A DNA stretch of 64,000 nucleotides from an uncultured Clostridia bacterium (GCA_947629005.1 CANRCD010000007.1:19556-83555); one strand, 5' to 3'; numbered from the stretch's first letter, positions 9,111-18,214 are shown. The notes: generated by a model from the sequence alone, not told the origin. Made by a program: numbers and translations.

Positions 9111-10313
9111 TTAGGCGTTAATGGAAGATACAACGCCGGAGCCAACGGTCCTGCCGCCCTCGCGGATAGCGAAGCGGAGACCTTCCTCGATGGCGATGGG
9201 GGTGATAAGCTCAACGTCCATCTTTACGTTGTCGCCGGGCATGCACATCTCGGTGCCGGCGGGCAGGGAGATAACGCCGGTAACGTCGGTGGTTCTGAAA
9301 TAGAACTGAGGACGATAGTTGTTGAAGAAGGGGGTATGACGGCCACCCTCCTCCTTGGTCAGCACGTAAACCTGACCGGAGAACTTGGTGTGGGGATGAA
9401 TGGAGCCGGGCTTGGCAAGAACCTGACCGCGCTCAATCTCGTTCCTCTGAACGCCGCGAAGCAGGGCGCCTATGTTATCGCCGGCCTCGGCGCTGTCGAG
9501 GAGCTTGCGGAACATCTCGATACCGGTAACTACAACCTTGCGGGCCTCGTCGGTAAGACCAACGATTTCAACCTCCTCGCTCATCTTGAGGGTGCCGCGC
9601 TCTACACGACCGGTGGCAACGGTGCCGCGGCCAGTGATGGAGAATACGTCCTCAACAGGCATAAGGAAGGGCGCGTCGGTGGGACGCTGAGGAGTGGGGA
9701 TATAGCTGTCAACGGCGTCCATAAGGTCCAGAATGGGCTTATAAACGGGGTCGTTGATGTCGGTAGAGGTGCTCTCGAGAACCTCAAGGGCGGAGCCTAC
9801 AATGATGGGAATATCATCGCCGGGGAACTCGTACTCGGTGAGAAGGTCGCGAACCTCCATCTCAACGAGCTCGAGCAGCTCATCGTCGTCAACCTGATCT
9901 CTCTTGTTCAGGAAAACAACGATGTAGGGAACGCCAACCTGACGGGCAAGCAGGATGTGCTCGCGGGTCTGGGGCATAACGCCGTCGGCGGCGGAAACAA
10001 CAAGGATAGCGCCGTCCATCTGCGCAGCGCCGGTGATCATGTTCTTAACGTAGTCGGCGTGGCCGGGGCAGTCAACGTGAGCGTAGTGACGGTTATCGGT
10101 CTCGTACTCAACGTGGGCGGTGGAGATTGTGATTCCGCGGGCCTTCTCCTCGGGAGCCTTGTCGATCTGGTCGTAGGCGGTGTAGTTGGCCTGACCCTTC
10201 ATACCAAGAACCTTGGTGATGGCCGCGGTAAGAGAGGTCTTGCCATGGTCAACGTGACCGATGGTGCCGATGTTTACATGGGGCTTACTTCTTTCAAATT
10301 TTTCCTTTGCCAT
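9111..10313 (-). CDS. tuf: Translation elongation factor Tu
   Basis: EF-Tu delivers aminoacyl-tRNA to the ribosome in a GTP-dependent way. The 400-residue length and all GTPase motifs fit: [10 protein letters not shown] at 19-28, RGITIST near 59, [12 protein letters not shown] near 80 and NKRDQVDD near 135. Domain 2 and 3 landmarks ([13 protein letters not shown], ending VGSGVVSSI) are present. AAAGGAGG lies just before the ATG. It follows fusA but has its own promoter in the 112-base gap, allowing higher expression than the upstream str genes. Confidence 0.98.
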   Translation of the reverse strand: MAKEKFERSKPHVNIGTIGHVDHGKTSLTAAITKVLGMKGQANYTAYDQIDKAPEEKARGITISTAHVEYETDNRHYAHVDCPGHADYVKNMITGAAQMDGAILVVSAADGVMPQTREHILLARQVGVPYIVVFLNKRDQVDDDELLELVEMEVRDLLTEYEFPGDDIPIIVGSALEVLESTSTDINDPVYKPILDLMDAVDSYIPTPQRPTDAPFLMPVEDVFSITGRGTVATGRVERGTLKMSEEVEIVGLTDEARKVVVTGIEMFRKLLDSAEAGDNIGALLRGVQRNEIERGQVLAKPGSIHPHTKFSGQVYVLTKEEGGRHTPFFNNYRPQFYFRTTDVTGVISLPAGTEMCMPGDNVKMDVELITPIAIEEGLRFAIREGGRTVGSGVVSSINA

Positions 10314-10359
10314 TGTAAATTTGCCTCCTTTAGACTATTTTGATTTTTTTGTTAATTAC

Positions 10360-10388
10360 ATTATAAATGAAAACGAAATAAAAATCAA
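10360..10388 (-). promoter_or_regulatory. Separate promoter of tuf
   Basis: On the minus strand TTGATT (10388-10383), a 17-base spacer and TATAAT (10365-10360) lie in the AT-rich fusA-tuf gap, about 47 bases before the tuf ATG. Confidence 0.65.
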
Positions 10389-10425
10389 TACTTTTTTTAT
10401 AAATATTGAAATTTATGGAGAGTCA

Positions 10426-12507
10426 TCAGTCCTTCTTGGCGCGGGCGCTGATGATATCGTCCATGATGTTCTTGGGAACGGCCTCGTAGTGGTCGGGCGT
10501 CATGGTATAGGCGCCGCGGCCCTGAGTTTTGCTGCGCAGGTCCGTGGCGTAGCCAAACATCTCGCTGAGGGGAACAAAGCTTGAAATCTGCTTGGTTCCG
10601 GCGATGTCGTCCATGCCGAGGATACGGCCGCGGCGGGACGAAAGGTCGCCTATAACGTCGCCCATGTATTCCTCGGGCACGGTAACGTCAACCTTCATGA
10701 TGGGCTCCTTAAGGATGGGGTCCGCCTTGCGGCAGCCTTCCTTGAAGGCCATGGAACCGGCTATCTTGAACGCCATTTCGGAGGAGTCAACCTCGTGATA
10801 GGAGCCGTCGAACAGCGTTACGCGGACGTCCACCACATTGTAGCCGGCAAGCACGCCGGACTGCATTGCGCCTTGGATACCGGCGTCAACCGCGGGAATA
10901 TACTCCTTGGGTATAGCGCCGCCGACAATCTTGTTGACGAACTCGTAGCCCTGTCCGGGCTCGAGGGGCTCAAGCTCAATAAATACGTGGCCGTACTGGC
11001 CCTTACCGCCGCTCTGACGGGCATACTTATGCTCGATCTTGACGGACTTCTGAATGGTCTCGCGGTAGGAAACCTGCGGCTTGCCGACGTTTGCCTCGAC
11101 CTTGAACTCACGCAGAAGCCTATCGACGATTATCTCAAGGTGAAGCTCGCCCATGCCGGCGATGATGGTCTGGCCGGTTTCCTCGTCGGTATAGGTCTTA
11201 AAAGTGGGATCCTCCTCGGCGAGCTTGGAGAGGGCTATGCCCATTTTCTCCTGACCGGCCTTGGTCTTGGGCTCGATAGCTACGCGGATAACGGGCTCGG
11301 GGAACTCCATCTGCTCAAGAATGATGGGGTGTTTCTCGTCGCAGAGAGTGTCGCCGGTGGTGGTATTCTTAAGGCCGACGGCCGCAGCTATATCGCCGCT
11401 GTAAACCTTTTCAAGATCCTCGCGCTTGTCGGCGTGCATCTGAAGAATACGGCCCAGACGCTCCTTATCGCCCTTGGAACTGTTCAAAACGTAGGAGCCG
11501 GTCTCGACGGTGCCGGAATATACCCTGAAGAACGCCAGCTTGCCGACAAAGGGGTCGGTCATTATCTTGAAGGCGAGGGCGCTGAAGGGCTCCTCGTCGC
11601 TGGAGTGGCGAACCTCCTCCTCCTCGGTGTCGGGGTTCACGCCGGTGATGGCGGGAACGTCGAGCGGGGAGGGCATATAGTCGATTATCGCGTCGAGCAG
11701 CTTCTGAACGCCCTTATTGCGGTAGGACGTTCCGCACACAACGGGCACCATTTCATTGGCGATGGTGCTCTTGCGTATGCAGGACTTAATCTCGTCAATG
11801 GTGAGCTCCTCGCCCTCGAGGTACTTCATCATAAGCTCCTCGTCCATTTCGGCTACGTGCTCCACCATGTCAGAGTGGTACTGCTCCGCCTTCTCGCGCA
11901 TATCCTCGGGAATCTCCTCCTGACGGATATCCTTGCCGAGGTCGTCATAGTATACGTATGCCTTCATCTCAACAAGGTCAATTATGCCCTTGAAGGTGTC
12001 CTCCGCACCGATGGGAAGCTGAATGGGCACCGCGTTGCACTTGAGGCGGTCCTTCATCATCTGAACGACATTATAGAAATTGGCGCCCATGATGTCCATT
12101 TTATTGACATAAGCCATGCGGGGTACGTGGTACTTGTCCGCCTGACGCCACACGGTTTCGGACTGGGGCTCAACGCCGCCCTTCGCGCAGAATACCGTAA
12201 CGCTGCCGTCGAGCACACGCAGCGAACGCTGAACCTCAACCGTGAAGTCAACGTGGCCGGGGGTGTCAATGATGTTTATTCTGTGGTTCTTCCAGAAGGC
12301 GGTGGTGGCCGCGGAGGTGATGGTTATGCCTCTCTCCTGCTCCTGCTCCATCCAGTCCATGGTAGCGGCGCCCTCGTGAACCTCGCCGATTTTATGCGTC
12401 TTTCCCGTGTAGAAAAGTATTCTTTCGGTCGTTGTCGTTTTACCGGCGTCAATGTGCGCCATGATGCCGATATTACGAGTTTTTTCCAAGCTGTAAGCTC
12501 TTGGCAT
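10426..12507 (-). CDS. fusA: Translation elongation factor G
   Basis: EF-G drives ribosomal translocation and, with ribosome recycling factor, subunit splitting. The 693-residue protein has G1 [15 protein letters not shown] at 17-31, [10 protein letters not shown] near 60, DTPGHVDFT near 82 and the NKMD motif near 136. Domains IV-V are full length ([26 protein letters not shown]). GGGAAAGGAGG precedes the ATG. It is the third gene of the rpsL-rpsG-fusA str operon. Confidence 0.98.
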   Translation of the reverse strand: MPRAYSLEKTRNIGIMAHIDAGKTTTTERILFYTGKTHKIGEVHEGAATMDWMEQEQERGITITSAATTAFWKNHRINIIDTPGHVDFTVEVQRSLRVLDGSVTVFCAKGGVEPQSETVWRQADKYHVPRMAYVNKMDIMGANFYNVVQMMKDRLKCNAVPIQLPIGAEDTFKGIIDLVEMKAYVYYDDLGKDIRQEEIPEDMREKAEQYHSDMVEHVAEMDEELMMKYLEGEELTIDEIKSCIRKSTIANEMVPVVCGTSYRNKGVQKLLDAIIDYMPSPLDVPAITGVNPDTEEEEVRHSSDEEPFSALAFKIMTDPFVGKLAFFRVYSGTVETGSYVLNSSKGDKERLGRILQMHADKREDLEKVYSGDIAAAVGLKNTTTGDTLCDEKHPIILEQMEFPEPVIRVAIEPKTKAGQEKMGIALSKLAEEDPTFKTYTDEETGQTIIAGMGELHLEIIVDRLLREFKVEANVGKPQVSYRETIQKSVKIEHKYARQSGGKGQYGHVFIELEPLEPGQGYEFVNKIVGGAIPKEYIPAVDAGIQGAMQSGVLAGYNVVDVRVTLFDGSYHEVDSSEMAFKIAGSMAFKEGCRKADPILKEPIMKVDVTVPEEYMGDVIGDLSSRRGRILGMDDIAGTKQISSFVPLSEMFGYATDLRSKTQGRGAYTMTPDHYEAVPKNIMDDIISARAKKD

Positions 12508-12552
12508 TAATATCCTCCTTTCCCTGATAATGGGGAACTTGGTTTATAAGGA

Positions 12553-13023
12553 CTACCAGCGGTAGTGGGCGAAGGCCTTGTTGGCCTCGGCCATCTTGTG
12601 GGTATCCTCACGCTTTTTGACGGCGCCGCCCATATTGTTGACGGCGTCGAGTATTTCGCCGGCCAGACGCTCGCGCATGGTTCTTTCGCTGCGGGCGCGG
12701 CTGTATGTTGTGAGCCAGCGAAGGCCGAGGGTTTGACGGCGGGCGGGTCGAACCTCCATGGGAACCTGATAGGTTGCGCCGCCGACACGTCTTGCCTTGA
12801 CCTCAAGCACGGGCATAATGTTGTCCATGGCGGCGCGGAACACCTCAAGGGGATCCTTGCCGGACTTTTCGCGGACAATGTCAAACGCACCGTACACAAT
12901 CTTCTGCGCGACACCCTTCTTGCCGTCGAGCATAATGCTGTTTACAAGACGGGTAACGACCTTGTCGTTATACACGGGATCGGGCAGAACGTCACGCTTG
13001 GGAACAAAACCTCTTCTTGGCAC
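12553..13023 (-). CDS. rpsG: Ribosomal protein uS7
   Basis: uS7 binds the 3' major domain of 16S rRNA and nucleates assembly of the 30S head. The true start is the GTG at 13023-13021 ([10 protein letters not shown]), giving 156 residues, the usual length. An in-frame ATG at 13041 would add six residues, but it overlaps the AAGGAGGG ribosome site that serves the GTG 7 bases later. Family sequence such as [14 protein letters not shown] and the C-terminal FAHYRW is intact. It lies between rpsL and fusA. Confidence 0.96.
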   Translation of the reverse strand: MPRRGFVPKRDVLPDPVYNDKVVTRLVNSIMLDGKKGVAQKIVYGAFDIVREKSGKDPLEVFRAAMDNIMPVLEVKARRVGGATYQVPMEVRPARRQTLGLRWLTTYSRARSERTMRERLAGEILDAVNNMGGAVKKREDTHKMAEANKAFAHYRW

Positions 13024-13148
13024 TTGTCTTCCCTCCTTCATTAAAAATTGATGAATTCACAGGTACTCTGCCCCATAAGGGGCCGTCAGTGCAACGACAA
13101 ATATATATAATCCGCAGTCGCACTATTTTCCGCTTCCTGCGGGGAAAA

Positions 13149-13562
13149 TTACTTTTTGGGCTTCTTGGCGCCGTACTTGCTGCGGGCCTGCATTCTCTTC
13201 GCAACGCCGGCTGCGTCAAGGGTGCCGCGGATAATGTGATACCTTACGCCGGGCAGATCCTTAACTCTTCCCCCGCGGATGAGAACAACGCTGTGCTCCT
13301 GAAGGTTATGGCCTTCGCCGGGGATGTAGCTCGTCACCTCAATGCCGTTGGAAAGGCGCACTCTGGCAATCTTGCGAAGCGCGGAATTCGGCTTCTTGGG
13401 GGTCTGGGTCTTAACATTCGTGCAGACGCCTCTCTTTTGAGGAGAGCTTTGGTCCGTAGGCGCCTTCTTGAGGGAGTTGAGTCCCTTCTGAAGCGCGGGG
13501 GCGTTTGATTTTACAACGCCGGTTTCCCTTCCCTTTCTGACAAGCTGGTTAAATGTGGGCAT
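13149..13562 (-). CDS. rpsL: Ribosomal protein uS12
   Basis: uS12 sits at the decoding centre of the 30S subunit. The 137-residue protein has the expected [12 protein letters not shown] start and the [15 protein letters not shown] and [17 protein letters not shown] loops. Lysines at the two classical streptomycin-resistance positions are present, as in sensitive strains. GGAGGTGA precedes the ATG. It is the first gene of the str operon, behind a consensus promoter. Confidence 0.98.
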   Translation of the reverse strand: MPTFNQLVRKGRETGVVKSNAPALQKGLNSLKKAPTDQSSPQKRGVCTNVKTQTPKKPNSALRKIARVRLSNGIEVTSYIPGEGHNLQEHSVVLIRGGRVKDLPGVRYHIIRGTLDAAGVAKRMQARSKYGAKKPKK

Positions 13563-13615
13563 GATTTCACCTCCGATTATAACGTATGCGGCCTCGCGGC
13601 CTACACCAATTCCGT

Positions 13616-13644
13616 ATTATATCAACATTTTCAAATTATGTCAA
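13616..13644 (-). promoter_or_regulatory. Consensus promoter of the rpsL-rpsG-fusA operon
   Basis: On the minus strand TTGACA (13644-13639) and TATAAT (13621-13616) are separated by 17 bases. The -10 box is about 53 bases before the rpsL ATG. The rest of the 13563-13767 gap is AT-rich with no gene. Confidence 0.85.
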
Positions 13645-13767
13645 GACTTTTTGGAAAAAAACATTAAAAATTTTTAGTGAATATTACCGATTTTTTTGTG
13701 TATTCTGCAAAGGAAATGAGGAACGCGGAATGCAAGATTTTCACCATTCTTCGTTCCGCGGTTTCCC

Positions 13768-14031
13768 CTACTTAGACGCGGTCATGGCGTCGTTATTACG
13801 GCCGCAGCTCGGGCAGCGGGGAAAATCGCAGTCGTAGACGGCTCCGCACTCGCACTTCACCTTGGATATGCCTGAGGTCTCGGCGGCAAAAAACTCGAGC
13901 TTGCCGCACTTGGGGCAGGAATAGACCTCAACCTCGACCGCAGGCTCGGACGCGGGCCTGCCGAATCGGAAACCTTCAGAGCCGAGAAAGTTAAGCCTTT
14001 CGCTGCATCTTGGACAATGGATCTTCTTCAT
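13768..14031 (-). CDS. Small zinc-ribbon protein of unknown function
   Basis: The 87-residue protein has three CxxC pairs (CPRC at 5-8, CPKC near 38-41, CPSC near 74-77) plus a CEC near 60. That suggests one or two structural zinc ribbons. No enzyme motif or membrane segment is seen. GAGGAG lies 9 bases before the ATG, which overlaps the stop of the upstream membrane-protein gene as ATGA. The two are probably co-translated, but I do not recognise the function. Confidence 0.7.
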   Translation of the reverse strand: MKKIHCPRCSERLNFLGSEGFRFGRPASEPAVEVEVYSCPKCGKLEFFAAETSGISKVKCECGAVYDCDFPRCPSCGRNNDAMTASK

Positions 14032-14453
14032 TGTAATTTCTCCTCCTGTTTATTCATTAGCTGTTTCAGTCTGTTATCGGGGTAAAAATCGTAGGCGCGG
14101 CCATCGAAGAAAAGCTTGTTCCCTCTGACCTGTGCCTTTGAAATATCTATCCACGCGGTCTCCCACGAAAGGAGGCCGTAGCGCGTAACATAAACCAGTA
14201 TTCCTCCGTCGGTCAGGACGTATTCCACCTTAAACACGCCCTTTTTCAGCACGCGGTTAAGCGCGGCGGCCGTAAGCGCAACGGCGGCTATCTGGAAAAA
14301 CGCCGCGTATGGCAGCGGCGAAAGCAGACGCAGCGCCAGCGCGCAGAGAGCGGCGAGCAAAAGCACGGCGGCAAAGCTTGCCATGGGTTTGGCCGGAAGC
14401 AGGGCCGCGCCCCTGTAGACCGAGGTTTTATCCTTTAAAAAATCGTCCCTCAC
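14028..14453 (-). CDS. Membrane protein with two helices and a small cytosolic domain, unknown function
   Basis: The protein has 141 residues. Two hydrophobic helices span about 24-46 and 50-67. They are followed by a beta-rich domain (VEYVLTDGGILVYVTRYG, WETAWIDISKAQV) that looks like a bacterial PH domain of the YdbT/DUF2244 sort, a guess from pattern only. The start is the GTG at 14453 with GGAG 7 bases upstream; it overlaps neither neighbour's stop by more than a base or two. It lies between the malic enzyme and the zinc-ribbon gene on the same strand. Confidence 0.65.
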   Translation of the reverse strand: MRDDFLKDKTSVYRGAALLPAKPMASFAAVLLLAALCALALRLLSPLPYAAFFQIAAVALTAAALNRVLKKGVFKVEYVLTDGGILVYVTRYGLLSWETAWIDISKAQVRGNKLFFDGRAYDFYPDNRLKQLMNKQEEKLQ

Positions 14454-14454
14454 G

Positions 14455-15630
14455 TCACTTCTCCGAGGCGGCCCCCGTGGCGAAGGCGGTCTCCTTCACC
14501 GCGGCGGCAACGGCGGCGGCCACGCGGGCGTCCAGCGCGGCGGGCAAGATATAATCGGCACACAGCTCGGCTTCGGGCACAAGACCCGCGATGGCCTTAG
14601 CGGCGGCGATTTTCATTTCGTCGTTTATCTCGCGGGCGCGGGCGTCGAGAGCTCCGCGGAACACGCCCGGGAAGGCGAGGACATTGTTTATCTGATTGGG
14701 AAAGTCGCTGCGGCCGGTGCCTACGACGAAGGCCCCCGCCTCCTTCGCGGCGTCGGGCATTATCTCGGGCTCGGGATTGGCCATGGCGAAAATTATCGGC
14801 TTATCCGCCATGGAGCGCACCATTTCGGGCTTAAGCACGCCCTTCGCGCTGACGCCCACAAACAGGTCGGCCCCCTTAACGGCATCGGCAAGCGTTCCCT
14901 TGAGGTTTTCGGGGTTAGTATCCTCGGCAAGGGACGCGAGGGCCGAATCCATGCCCGAACGGCCTCGGTAAACAATGCCGTCGATATCGGTCATTATCAC
15001 GTTTTTGAGGCCGCTCTTCATCAGCAGCCGACAGATAGCCGCGCCAGCGGCCCCTGCCCCGCTGAACACGGCCTTTATCTCCCCTATCCGCTTGCCGACA
15101 AGCTTGAGCGCGTTCATCACGGCGGCGAGCACGATTATCGCCGTGCCGTGCTGGTCGTCATGGAAAACGGGGATGGACAGCTCCTCCTTTAGCCGACGCT
15201 CTATCTCGAAGCAGCGCGGGGCGGATATGTCCTCGAGGTTTATGCCGCCGAACACGGGTTCGAGGTATTTGACGGTACGGACTATCTCGTCCGCGTCCTT
15301 CGTGGCAAGGCATATCGGGAAGGCGTCTACGCCGCCGAATTCCTTGAACAGTATGCACTTGCCCTCCATGACGGGTATGGCGGCGTGAGGGCCTATGTCG
15401 CCGAGGCCAAGCACCGCCGTGCCGTCGCTGATAACGGCCACAAGGTTATGCTTGCGGGTGTAGTCGTAGACGGAGGCGGGGTTTTTATATATCTCCCGAC
15501 AGGGCTCCGCTACGCCCGGGGTGTAGGCCGTGGAAAGGTCGTCCCGCGTTTTGAGGGGGACGGCGCTTATTACCTCAATTTTGCCCCCGTGCTCCTTGTG
15601 GAGCCTGAGAGCGGCTTCTCCATAGTTCAT
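14455..15630 (-). CDS. NAD(P)-dependent malic enzyme
   Basis: Malic enzyme oxidatively decarboxylates malate to pyruvate and CO2. The 391-residue length is that of the short bacterial class. Visible motifs are YTPGVAEPCREIY near 36, GDIGPHAAIPVMEGK near 77, the metal-binding DDQHGTA near 156 and the Rossmann glycines FSGAGAAGAAICRLL near 189. Its ATG overlaps the coaX stop as ATGA. Cofactor preference cannot be read safely. Confidence 0.93.
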   Translation of the reverse strand: MNYGEAALRLHKEHGGKIEVISAVPLKTRDDLSTAYTPGVAEPCREIYKNPASVYDYTRKHNLVAVISDGTAVLGLGDIGPHAAIPVMEGKCILFKEFGGVDAFPICLATKDADEIVRTVKYLEPVFGGINLEDISAPRCFEIERRLKEELSIPVFHDDQHGTAIIVLAAVMNALKLVGKRIGEIKAVFSGAGAAGAAICRLLMKSGLKNVIMTDIDGIVYRGRSGMDSALASLAEDTNPENLKGTLADAVKGADLFVGVSAKGVLKPEMVRSMADKPIIFAMANPEPEIMPDAAKEAGAFVVGTGRSDFPNQINNVLAFPGVFRGALDARAREINDEMKIAAAKAIAGLVPEAELCADYILPAALDARVAAAVAAAVKETAFATGAASEK

Positions 15631-16406
15631 TGCGATTTTCCTTTCTGCATCTTATATATCTCGTAAAGACCGTCCAGCGTGAGCATACCGTCAATCACGT
15701 CAATGCTTTTCGCCTCGCGGCTTATCATGGCCGCAAGGCCGCCGGTGGCTATGACCTTCGCCTGCGGACAGTTCATCTCCGCCTTCATAAGCGAAACGAT
15801 ATAATCAACCTGACCGGCGTAGCCGTGGAGCACGCCGGCCTGCATACTCTCAACTGTGGTGCGGCCGATGATACGGTCGGTGGGAGCGAGCTCTATCCTC
15901 GGGAGCTTGGCGGTCCGCGAGAAAAGCGCCTCCACGCTTATTTTTATGCCGGGACTTATCGCGCCGCCGAGATAGCGGCCCTTTTCATCAATGGCGCAGA
16001 AGGTGGTGGCGGTGCCAAAGTCCACGACTATGGCGGGAGGGGCGTACTTCCTGAGCACGGCCACGGCGTTGACAAGCCTGTCCGCCCCGAGCTCGCGCGG
16101 GTTCTCGTAAAGTATCTCCATGCCGAGGTCCATCTCGTTGGTGACGACGATGGGCGTGCGGCCAAGATAGTCCTTGACGGCCCTCTCCAAAGAATACATG
16201 ACGGGCGGAACGACGGAGCTGATGATGACGTCGTCCACGTCCTCCTTTTTTATGCCGCGGTGATTCAAAAGCTGAATGAACAGCAGGCCGTATTCGTCGC
16301 GGCTCTTTTCGGCCGAGGTCGTTATGCGGAAGTGAAAAAGGCGCCTTCCGCCGTCGTACACGCCCATGACTATGTTGGTGTTGCCGACGTCTATCGCTAC
16401 TAACAT
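15627..16406 (-). CDS. coaX: Type III pantothenate kinase
   Basis: CoaX phosphorylates pantothenate, the first step of coenzyme A synthesis; type III enzymes are not feedback-inhibited by CoA. The 259 residues contain the ASKHA motifs: DVGNTNIVMGVYDG at 5-18, ELGADRLVNAVAVL near 104, VVDFGTATTFCAID near 124 and GGAISPGIKISVEAL near 145. AAAGGAG precedes the ATG. It lies 19 bases downstream of the phosphodiesterase gene and overlaps the malic enzyme gene. Confidence 0.95.
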   Translation of the reverse strand: MLVAIDVGNTNIVMGVYDGGRRLFHFRITTSAEKSRDEYGLLFIQLLNHRGIKKEDVDDVIISSVVPPVMYSLERAVKDYLGRTPIVVTNEMDLGMEILYENPRELGADRLVNAVAVLRKYAPPAIVVDFGTATTFCAIDEKGRYLGGAISPGIKISVEALFSRTAKLPRIELAPTDRIIGRTTVESMQAGVLHGYAGQVDYIVSLMKAEMNCPQAKVIATGGLAAMISREAKSIDVIDGMLTLDGLYEIYKMQKGKSQ

Positions 16407-16425
16407 TACATTTCTCCTTTATCCG

Positions 16426-16902
16426 CTATATTATCCAATCCACGACAACTGAGCCGCAGCTTCCGTCCTCGATTTCAAGCACCCCGAACGTCGGCGCGCC
16501 CATGCGCGGGCGGGAGCAGCTCCCGGGGTTAAAGACGAGTATGCCTTTTTCACGCCTGTCGTCGGGGCGGTGAGTATGGCCGTAAAGCGCGGCTTGGCAG
16601 CCCCGACTCTCGGCGGCCAAAACAAGGCCCTCCGTACCGCGGCTGACGCCCCGCGTGTGGCCATGGCAGATGAAAATGCGCGCGCCGCCGAGCTCGATAA
16701 CGCTCTCCGTCGGGCGCGGAGCTCCGAAATCGTTATTGCCAAGCACGGCGTACACCGGCAGGCCGCAGGTTTTCTCAAGATAACGGACGTCGCGCTCAAT
16801 ATCGCCGAGGTGAATTACGGCCTCGGCCCCGCCGACGGCGGCCAGCGCCTTATCCATTGGGCGGACGTCGCCGTGGCTGTCGGAAAAAACTATTACGCGC
16901 AT
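16426..16902 (-). CDS. YfcE/MJ0936-family metallophosphodiesterase
   Basis: The 158-residue protein is a small calcineurin-like phosphoesterase. Metal ligands are visible in FSDSHGD at 6-12, HLGDIE near 36, LGNND near 60, CHGHTRG near 84 and ALYGHTHRPD near 109. The frame is open upstream to 17244, but GGAGGTGCCT sits just before the ATG at 16902, and upstream sequence is intergenic and overlaps the divergent gene at 17033. The natural substrate is not known for most members. Confidence 0.9.
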   Translation of the reverse strand: MRVIVFSDSHGDVRPMDKALAAVGGAEAVIHLGDIERDVRYLEKTCGLPVYAVLGNNDFGAPRPTESVIELGGARIFICHGHTRGVSRGTEGLVLAAESRGCQAALYGHTHRPDDRREKGILVFNPGSCSRPRMGAPTFGVLEIEDGSCGSVVVDWII

Positions 16903-17032
16903 AGGCACCTCCGTTCGGGCCGAAATTTTGCATTTTGTATTCTTCATTATATCACAAATTTTCCCTTGTGTCAATATTTTCCGCGCGGCATAATATGTGT
17001 TAAGACTATTTGGAAACGGAAGGTAGACAGTT

Positions 17033-17275
17033 ATGCAGCAAAATATAGTTTCAATGCTTAAAAATATGAGCCCAAAGGAGCTTAACGAGGCCGTGGCCAA
17101 GGCCAAAGCCTTCGCCGCCACCGCGGAAGGAAAGGAAATGGTTAAAAGGCTCCAAAGCGGAAAGCCCATCGAAGGGCTTCCCGTAACCACAGACGAGCAA
17201 AACAAAATTATCGCAGAGTTGACGAAAAATCCCCAAATCGCCAAGCAGCTTGCCGCTATAATAGGAAAGAAGTGA
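17033..17275 (+). CDS. Small helical protein of unknown function (first of three)
   Basis: This 80-residue, lysine- and alanine-rich protein is predicted mostly helical (SPKELNEAVAKAKAFAATAEG). It has no cysteines, signal peptide or membrane segment. GGAAGG lies about 10 bases before the ATG. It starts a run of three close plus-strand genes that ends just before repeat copy 2 and the promoter of the phage module. I do not recognise it, and whether it belongs to that module is open. Confidence 0.7.
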   Translation: MQQNIVSMLKNMSPKELNEAVAKAKAFAATAEGKEMVKRLQSGKPIEGLPVTTDEQNKIIAELTKNPQIAKQLAAIIGKK

Positions 17276-17282
17276 TTTCGCT

Positions 17283-17645
17283 ATGAATCTGGAGGAGCAG
17301 ATTTCCTCGGTACTGAGCGACCCCGAGGCAATGAGCAAAATATCCTCGATAGTAAGCGCTCTTGGAGGGGGCGGGGCCTCCCCCGCTCCCCAGAGCGCCC
17401 CGCAGGCCCAGCAGCAACCGCAGCAACCGCAGCCCCCAAGCCCGACCCCTCAGCCGCAGCCGACCCTTCCCGCCGGACTGCAAAATCTGAACCTGCCCGA
17501 CCTCGGCAATGACAACCGTACCCGCCTTTTGATGGCGGTGAAGCCCTTTCTCAGCGAAAAGCGAGCCCCCTACGTGGACGGCGCGGTGGCCCTGCTGCGC
17601 ATGATGCAGCTCGGCAAGCTGGGCAAGGACATGAAGCTGTTTTAA
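17283..17645 (+). CDS. Proline/glutamine-linker small protein of unknown function (second of three)
   Basis: The 120 residues have three parts: a helical start (NLEEQISSVLSDPEAMSKI), a low-complexity Pro/Gln linker at about 36-62 and a conserved-looking helical end (RTRLLMAVKPFLSEKRAPYVDGA, MMQLGKLGKDMKLF). The layout suggests two small domains on a flexible tether. GGAGG-type sequence precedes the ATG closely, and the gene starts 7 bases after its neighbour's stop. Confidence 0.7.
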   Translation: MNLEEQISSVLSDPEAMSKISSIVSALGGGGASPAPQSAPQAQQQPQQPQPPSPTPQPQPTLPAGLQNLNLPDLGNDNRTRLLMAVKPFLSEKRAPYVDGAVALLRMMQLGKLGKDMKLF

Positions 17646-17654
17646 AGGCGCGCC

Positions 17655-17870
17655 ATGCGGAGCAGAAGCATGACGCCCTTCCTGCCATCAACGGGGCGCG
17701 GCGCGGCGGGCGGGGCCGCGCAGGAGCCGACGTCCCTGATAAAAAAGATAAGCGAGCTCAAAACCGACGATTACATCCTGCTGGGGATAATAGCCGTGCT
17801 GTTTTTTGAGGGCAGCGACGACTATATCATGATGGCGGCGCTGGGGTATTTGTTTTTAATGGGACTGTAG
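17655..17870 (+). CDS. Small membrane protein of unknown function (third of three)
   Basis: The 71-residue protein has a basic, glycine-rich start and one or two hydrophobic helices in its second half (YILLGIIAVLFF and YIMMAALGYLFLMGL) separated by the acidic EGSDD. An internal ATG at 17670 is an alternative start; neither has a strong ribosome site. It follows the preceding gene by 9 bases, so the three probably form one operon. Confidence 0.6.
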   Translation: MRSRSMTPFLPSTGRGAAGGAAQEPTSLIKKISELKTDDYILLGIIAVLFFEGSDDYIMMAALGYLFLMGL

Positions 17871-17873
17871 GAA

Positions 17874-18046
17874 CGTAAAAAAACACGCGCAGACCGTTAA
17901 AGAGATGAAGCCCTCGTTTCAAGGCAATTTCGGGTATTATAAACGGGAATGATATTGAAAATCCGCTCGGCCGAGCGGATTTTTGCCCGTTCTGACGCGA
18001 TTTTCTCTGCCGGCCACTGCGCCTCCGCGCTACAGGGCGAGTTTTA
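17874..18046. repeat. Dispersed repeat family A, copy 2
   Basis: Bases 17874-17898 match 7035-7059 at 24 of 25 positions. Bases 17989-18046 resemble 7298-7355, and the hairpin between them has the same arms as copy 1. It lies directly before the promoter of the phage module. The stem CGCT/GGCG (18028-18039) replaces the CACT/AGTG stem of copy 1. Confidence 0.6.
17955..17985 (+). terminator. Hairpin terminator after the three small genes
   Basis: GAAAATCCGCTC and GAGCGGATTTTT pair around a GGCC loop. It lies about 85 bases beyond the stop of the gene ending at 17870 and is part of repeat copy 2. Confidence 0.7.
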
Positions 18047-18073
18047 TTACAGCTTCATTAATTCTTTTTCCCG

Positions 18074-18108
18074 CAATAATTTTTTGCTCTTTACGCAAAA
18101 AATTATTG
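18074..18108. promoter_or_regulatory. Perfect 14-bp inverted repeat overlapping the -35 box of the phage module promoter
   Basis: CAATAATTTTTTGC (18074-18087) and GCAAAAAATTATTG (18095-18108) pair perfectly around a 7-base loop. The right arm shares TTG with the -35 TTGACA. It could be a second operator or a terminator that insulates the promoter from upstream transcription. Confidence 0.5.
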
Positions 18109-18134
18109 ACACGGGACTTTTGGGGTGGTATATT
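18106..18134 (+). promoter_or_regulatory. Consensus sigma-A promoter of the phage-morphogenesis module
   Basis: TTGACA (18106-18111), a 17-base spacer and TATATT (18129-18134). Transcription should begin near 18141, about 75 bases before the first gene. No other promoter of this quality was noticed before 29859. Confidence 0.85.
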
Positions 18135-18146
18135 ATACCCATAAAG

Positions 18147-18160
18147 CGAACAAATGTTCG
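18147..18160 (+). promoter_or_regulatory. LexA (SOS) operator
   Basis: CGAACAAATGTTCG is a perfect GAAC-N4-GTTC palindrome with flanking C and G, the Gram-positive (Bacillus-type) LexA box. It covers about +7 to +20 of the predicted transcript, a position where LexA would block the module promoter until DNA damage. Confidence 0.8.
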
Positions 18161-18214
18161 TATTTCGAGGCTCGGTACACATTTACGAAGGACAAGCACG
18201 CGGGAGGCATGAAA

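Noticed and set aside
9039..10343. 434-codon plus-strand frame opposite tuf
   Set aside because: Shadow of EF-Tu; no ribosome site or recognisable domain.
10795..12510. 571-codon plus-strand frame opposite fusA
   Set aside because: It mirrors the EF-G gene exactly and shows no family motif.
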